Part shown: one piece after another, positions 62,146-64,000 of the stretch
Layout: every line of letters starts with the position of its first letter
Numbering within the stretch: the stretch's first letter is position 1
NCBI RefSeq assembly: GCF_003390335.1
Contig: NZ_QUOU01000001.1
Coordinates: 310,001-374,000, forward strand
DNA from: Thalassotalea euphylliae
GTDB taxonomy: Bacteria > Pseudomonadota > Gammaproteobacteria > Enterobacterales > Alteromonadaceae
DNA length: 64,000 nt
Reading direction: 5' to 3'
Program-made: the position numbers and the translations under genes
The notes under the pieces: model-generated
The model's input: only the letters and a program-made list of their open reading frames with translations
What the model was told of the DNA's origin: nothing
The model's database searches: none

Positions 62146-62186
62146 AGCATGAAATCAAAATGATTGCATCATTTTGATTTCATGCT
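62146..62186. promoter_or_regulatory. 41-bp palindrome upstream of the WYL-Wadjet genes
   Basis: Arms AGCATGAAATCAAAATGAT (62146-62164) and ATCATTTTGATTTCATGCT (62168-62186) are perfect reverse complements of 19 bp around TGC. No T tract follows on either strand, so it is not a normal terminator. Lying 48 bp before the WYL regulator gene, it is a good operator candidate for that dimeric protein. Confidence 0.6.
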
Positions 62187-62234
62187 AATCTGATAATTAA
62201 ATTTGTCTGCGATATAAAGCGAAAAGTTAGTTTA

Positions 62235-63185
62235 ATGGACGTTAGCCAATACCCATACGCCCAGCGTCAGCGGCTGGCATTTATTGATTTTTGTTTACAG
62301 TATTTTGGCCAGATCGCCCGTGCCGATCTTATCAACCATTTTAAGGTGGGAATGGCATCAGGCACTCGTGACTTTGCTCTATATAAAGAACTAGTACCTG
62401 ATAACTTGCATTTAGTGCATCAAACTAAGCTCTATTATCGAACCGAGCAATTTAAGCCGTTATTTAACCATCAGGGTGAGGCGGTTTTAACTGGCTTGTG
62501 TCGAGGGTTTGGCGATGGTATTGCAGCCATTAATCAGCCTAGCGAGGTTTGCTTTGAAGCGGTGCGCTTAATTCAGCCTGACAGTGAAATCATTGCCGCA
62601 TTAATGCGGGCGATCACTCATCAGCAAGCGGTTAAGTGTCGCTATGTCTCGCTTTCTTCCGGTGAACAAGGGCGAGTAATAGTGCCCCACAGCATTGTCA
62701 ATAATGGCCATCGCTGGCATGTGCGGGCATTTGATCGCAAGTCGGCCAGCTTTCGTGATTTCTCCTGTACCCGTTTTGTCGAGGCTAAAGTGCTAGCGGT
62801 TGAGGCTAAGCAAGATGAACTTTGCCAGGCTGATCGGGAGTGGTCAACAATATTAACCTTAACGTTAAAGCCTCACCCAAAGGTTACTCAACCTCGGGCG
62901 ATTGAAATGGATTACCACATGGTCGAGGGCAGCTTAACATTGGAAGTGAGAGCGGCCTTGGTTGGCTATTTGTTGCAACAATGGCAGGTTGATTGCTCAC
63001 CAAACCATCACTTAGATCCCAGCCAGCACCCATTGTGTTTAACTAATTCAGAGGTGCTAACGAGCCATGACAATGCCATACTCGCGCCCGGTTATAGTCA
63101 GCCTGAAAGCTTATTAGACAACGCAATAGATAGACCTGCTCAGCGCATTGATAACACCAAGGAAACTCATCATGGCAAGTTTTGA
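62235..63185 (+). CDS. WYL-domain transcriptional regulator (CapW/BrxR-like) of a defence locus
   Basis: 316 residues. The N-terminal winged-helix (about 8-75: RLAFIDFCLQYFGQIARADLINHF), a WYL domain (about 118-190, with VKCRYVSLSSGEQGRVIVPHSIV and HRWHVRAFDR) and a C-terminal extension with LVGYLLQQWQVD match the wHTH-WYL-WCX layout of BrxR/CapW repressors. Such proteins are autoregulatory and sit at the head of phage- and plasmid-defence operons. The start at ATG 62235 has only a weak ribosome site. The last 14 bp overlap the DUF3375 gene. Confidence 0.87.
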   Translation: MDVSQYPYAQRQRLAFIDFCLQYFGQIARADLINHFKVGMASGTRDFALYKELVPDNLHLVHQTKLYYRTEQFKPLFNHQGEAVLTGLCRGFGDGIAAINQPSEVCFEAVRLIQPDSEIIAALMRAITHQQAVKCRYVSLSSGEQGRVIVPHSIVNNGHRWHVRAFDRKSASFRDFSCTRFVEAKVLAVEAKQDELCQADREWSTILTLTLKPHPKVTQPRAIEMDYHMVEGSLTLEVRAALVGYLLQQWQVDCSPNHHLDPSQHPLCLTNSEVLTSHDNAILAPGYSQPESLLDNAIDRPAQRIDNTKETHHGKF

Positions 63186-64000
63186 TTATGATTTTTTAGA
63201 ACAACTGAAAGAGCATAACATTGCCCTTAAACTACTGCGCTCGCCGCACTTTCCTTTATTAGGCAGCTTTTTTTACCAAGTGTTTATTCAAAAGAATCGT
63301 CGCAGTGTTAACTATCAGGAGTTGGTTGCACTATTGACCCATCACCTGGCTGATATTAATGAAAGCTATCAAGTTGAGGCTGGTGTGGAAAAATACCCAA
63401 AATCAGCAAAAGCCTATATCGACGATTGGATCAGTCAACGAGGTGGTTACTTGCGAAAATACCTGCCCCCACAAGGCGACGAGCCGGAATGTGATTTACT
63501 GCCAGATGTCGAAAAAGCCCTGCGTTGGCTTGAAGGCATGCAAGGTAAAAGCTTTGTCGGCACAGAATCCCGTTTGAAACTTTTGTTGGAGTTAATTGCC
63601 GACCTGGTACATGGTACCTCGGAGGATCAAAGTGCTAAATTGGCAACACTGGAGCAACGTAAGGCTGAGCTTGAGCAGCAAATTGAGCGAGTAAAACAAG
63701 GTATAGATGCAGGTTATTCCGCGACACAAGTGCGAGAAAAAGTGTATTTGATTACCGATATGTCACGGCAATTGATGGGGGATTTTCGCCAGGTTGAGGC
63801 CAACTTTCGCGAGCTTGACAAAGAAACGCGTAAAAAAATTACCTTGAGTGGCGCGCAAAAGGGCACGGTATTAGATGCGGTGTTTGGCGATCAGGACATT
63901 ATTGATGAATCAGATCAGGGTAAATCCTTTGGCGCTTTCTTTGAATTACTGATGCACAGTGAAATGCGTAACAATATGCGCGGCGATCTTAATACCTTGC
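63172..64000 (+). CDS. jetA: JetA (DUF3375) of a type I Wadjet system, 5' part
   Basis: 276 residues before the window end; the gene continues. ATG 63172 follows AAGGAA by 8 bp inside the WYL gene. The sequence (SPHFPLLGSFFYQVF, ESYQVEAG...YIDDWISQRGGYLRKYL, GTESRLKLLLELIADL and a coiled-coil KLATLEQRKAELEQQIERVKQ split across helices) matches the DUF3375 family, JetA. JetA is the kleisin-like part of the SMC complex JetABC that, with nuclease JetD, recognises and cuts small circular DNA. jetB (DUF4194), jetC and jetD are expected just to the right. Confidence 0.85.
   Translation, partial: MASFDYDFLEQLKEHNIALKLLRSPHFPLLGSFFYQVFIQKNRRSVNYQELVALLTHHLADINESYQVEAGVEKYPKSAKAYIDDWISQRGGYLRKYLPPQGDEPECDLLPDVEKALRWLEGMQGKSFVGTESRLKLLLELIADLVHGTSEDQSAKLATLEQRKAELEQQIERVKQGIDAGYSATQVREKVYLITDMSRQLMGDFRQVEANFRELDKETRKKITLSGAQKGTVLDAVFGDQDIIDESDQGKSFGAFFELLMHSEMRNNMRGDLNTL

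Noticed and set aside
63359..63577. A 72-residue plus-strand frame near the right edge
   Set aside because: It lies in another frame inside the DUF3375 gene, which is open from 63172 to the window end.

Overview
The window looks like a chromosomal segment of a marine gammaproteobacterium of the order Alteromonadales, probably Colwelliaceae-like (Thalassotalea/Colwellia). This rests on gene order, protein similarity recalled from memory and AT-leaning intergenic DNA; no search was run. The backbone is the classical coaX - tRNA-Thr/Tyr/Gly/Thr - tufB ... tRNA-Trp - secE - nusG - rplKAJL - rpoBC - rpsLG - fusA - tufA gene order. It is interrupted after each tuf gene by accessory DNA.

Layout. 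1-2451: 3' end of coaX, four tRNAs and tufB. 2452-4168: a decaying array of copies of the tuf 3' end plus its terminator, split by a 1103-bp IS630-like element. 4169-7124: a divergent pair, a double-domain secreted esterase and a probable beta-barrel/secreted protein. 7412-29157: an unbroken run of plus-strand genes with tiny gaps or overlaps. It holds an OpgC acyltransferase, an esterase, a complete Rsb-type partner switch (receiver-PP2C phosphatase, STAS antagonist, HATPase anti-sigma-like kinase), a sugar nucleotidyltransferase, GH2 and GH9 hydrolases, a cellulose-synthase-like GT2, four tandem DUF3131 proteins, OtsB, OtsA and a GH15 trehalase/glucoamylase. It ends in a glucokinase gene broken by a 264-bp MITE whose ends match the IS630-like element. 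30526-32193: a 2OG-Fe(II) oxygenase and a YrbL-like protein.

32461-49930 is the transcription/translation core. Several of its promoters sit inside hairpins between genes, and an L10 leader and a probable RNase III stem are visible. 49931-50504 is a second tuf-tail array, collinear with that after tufB but without the IS, so it shows the empty insertion site. 50505-57168 is a minus-strand operon of a REC-HD-GYP protein and a giant propeller hybrid histidine kinase. 57169-59400 has a cyclic-nucleotide-binding protein, gene remnants and a small membrane protein. 59479-61992 is an EF-G paralogue (fusA2), also followed by two decayed copies of its own 3' end and terminator. The right edge (62235-64000) holds a WYL regulator overlapping a DUF3375 gene, which is JetA of a type I Wadjet anti-plasmid system, cut by the window end; a 41-bp palindrome lies in front.

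The most unusual points are: (i) the 22-kb glycan/trehalose operon with an embedded partner switch whose phosphatase receiver has Glu in place of the phospho-acceptor Asp; (ii) own-3'-end tail arrays after three elongation-factor genes; (iii) promoters nested in terminator hairpins; (iv) the IS/MITE pair, with one member breaking glk; and (v) the Wadjet start with its palindrome.
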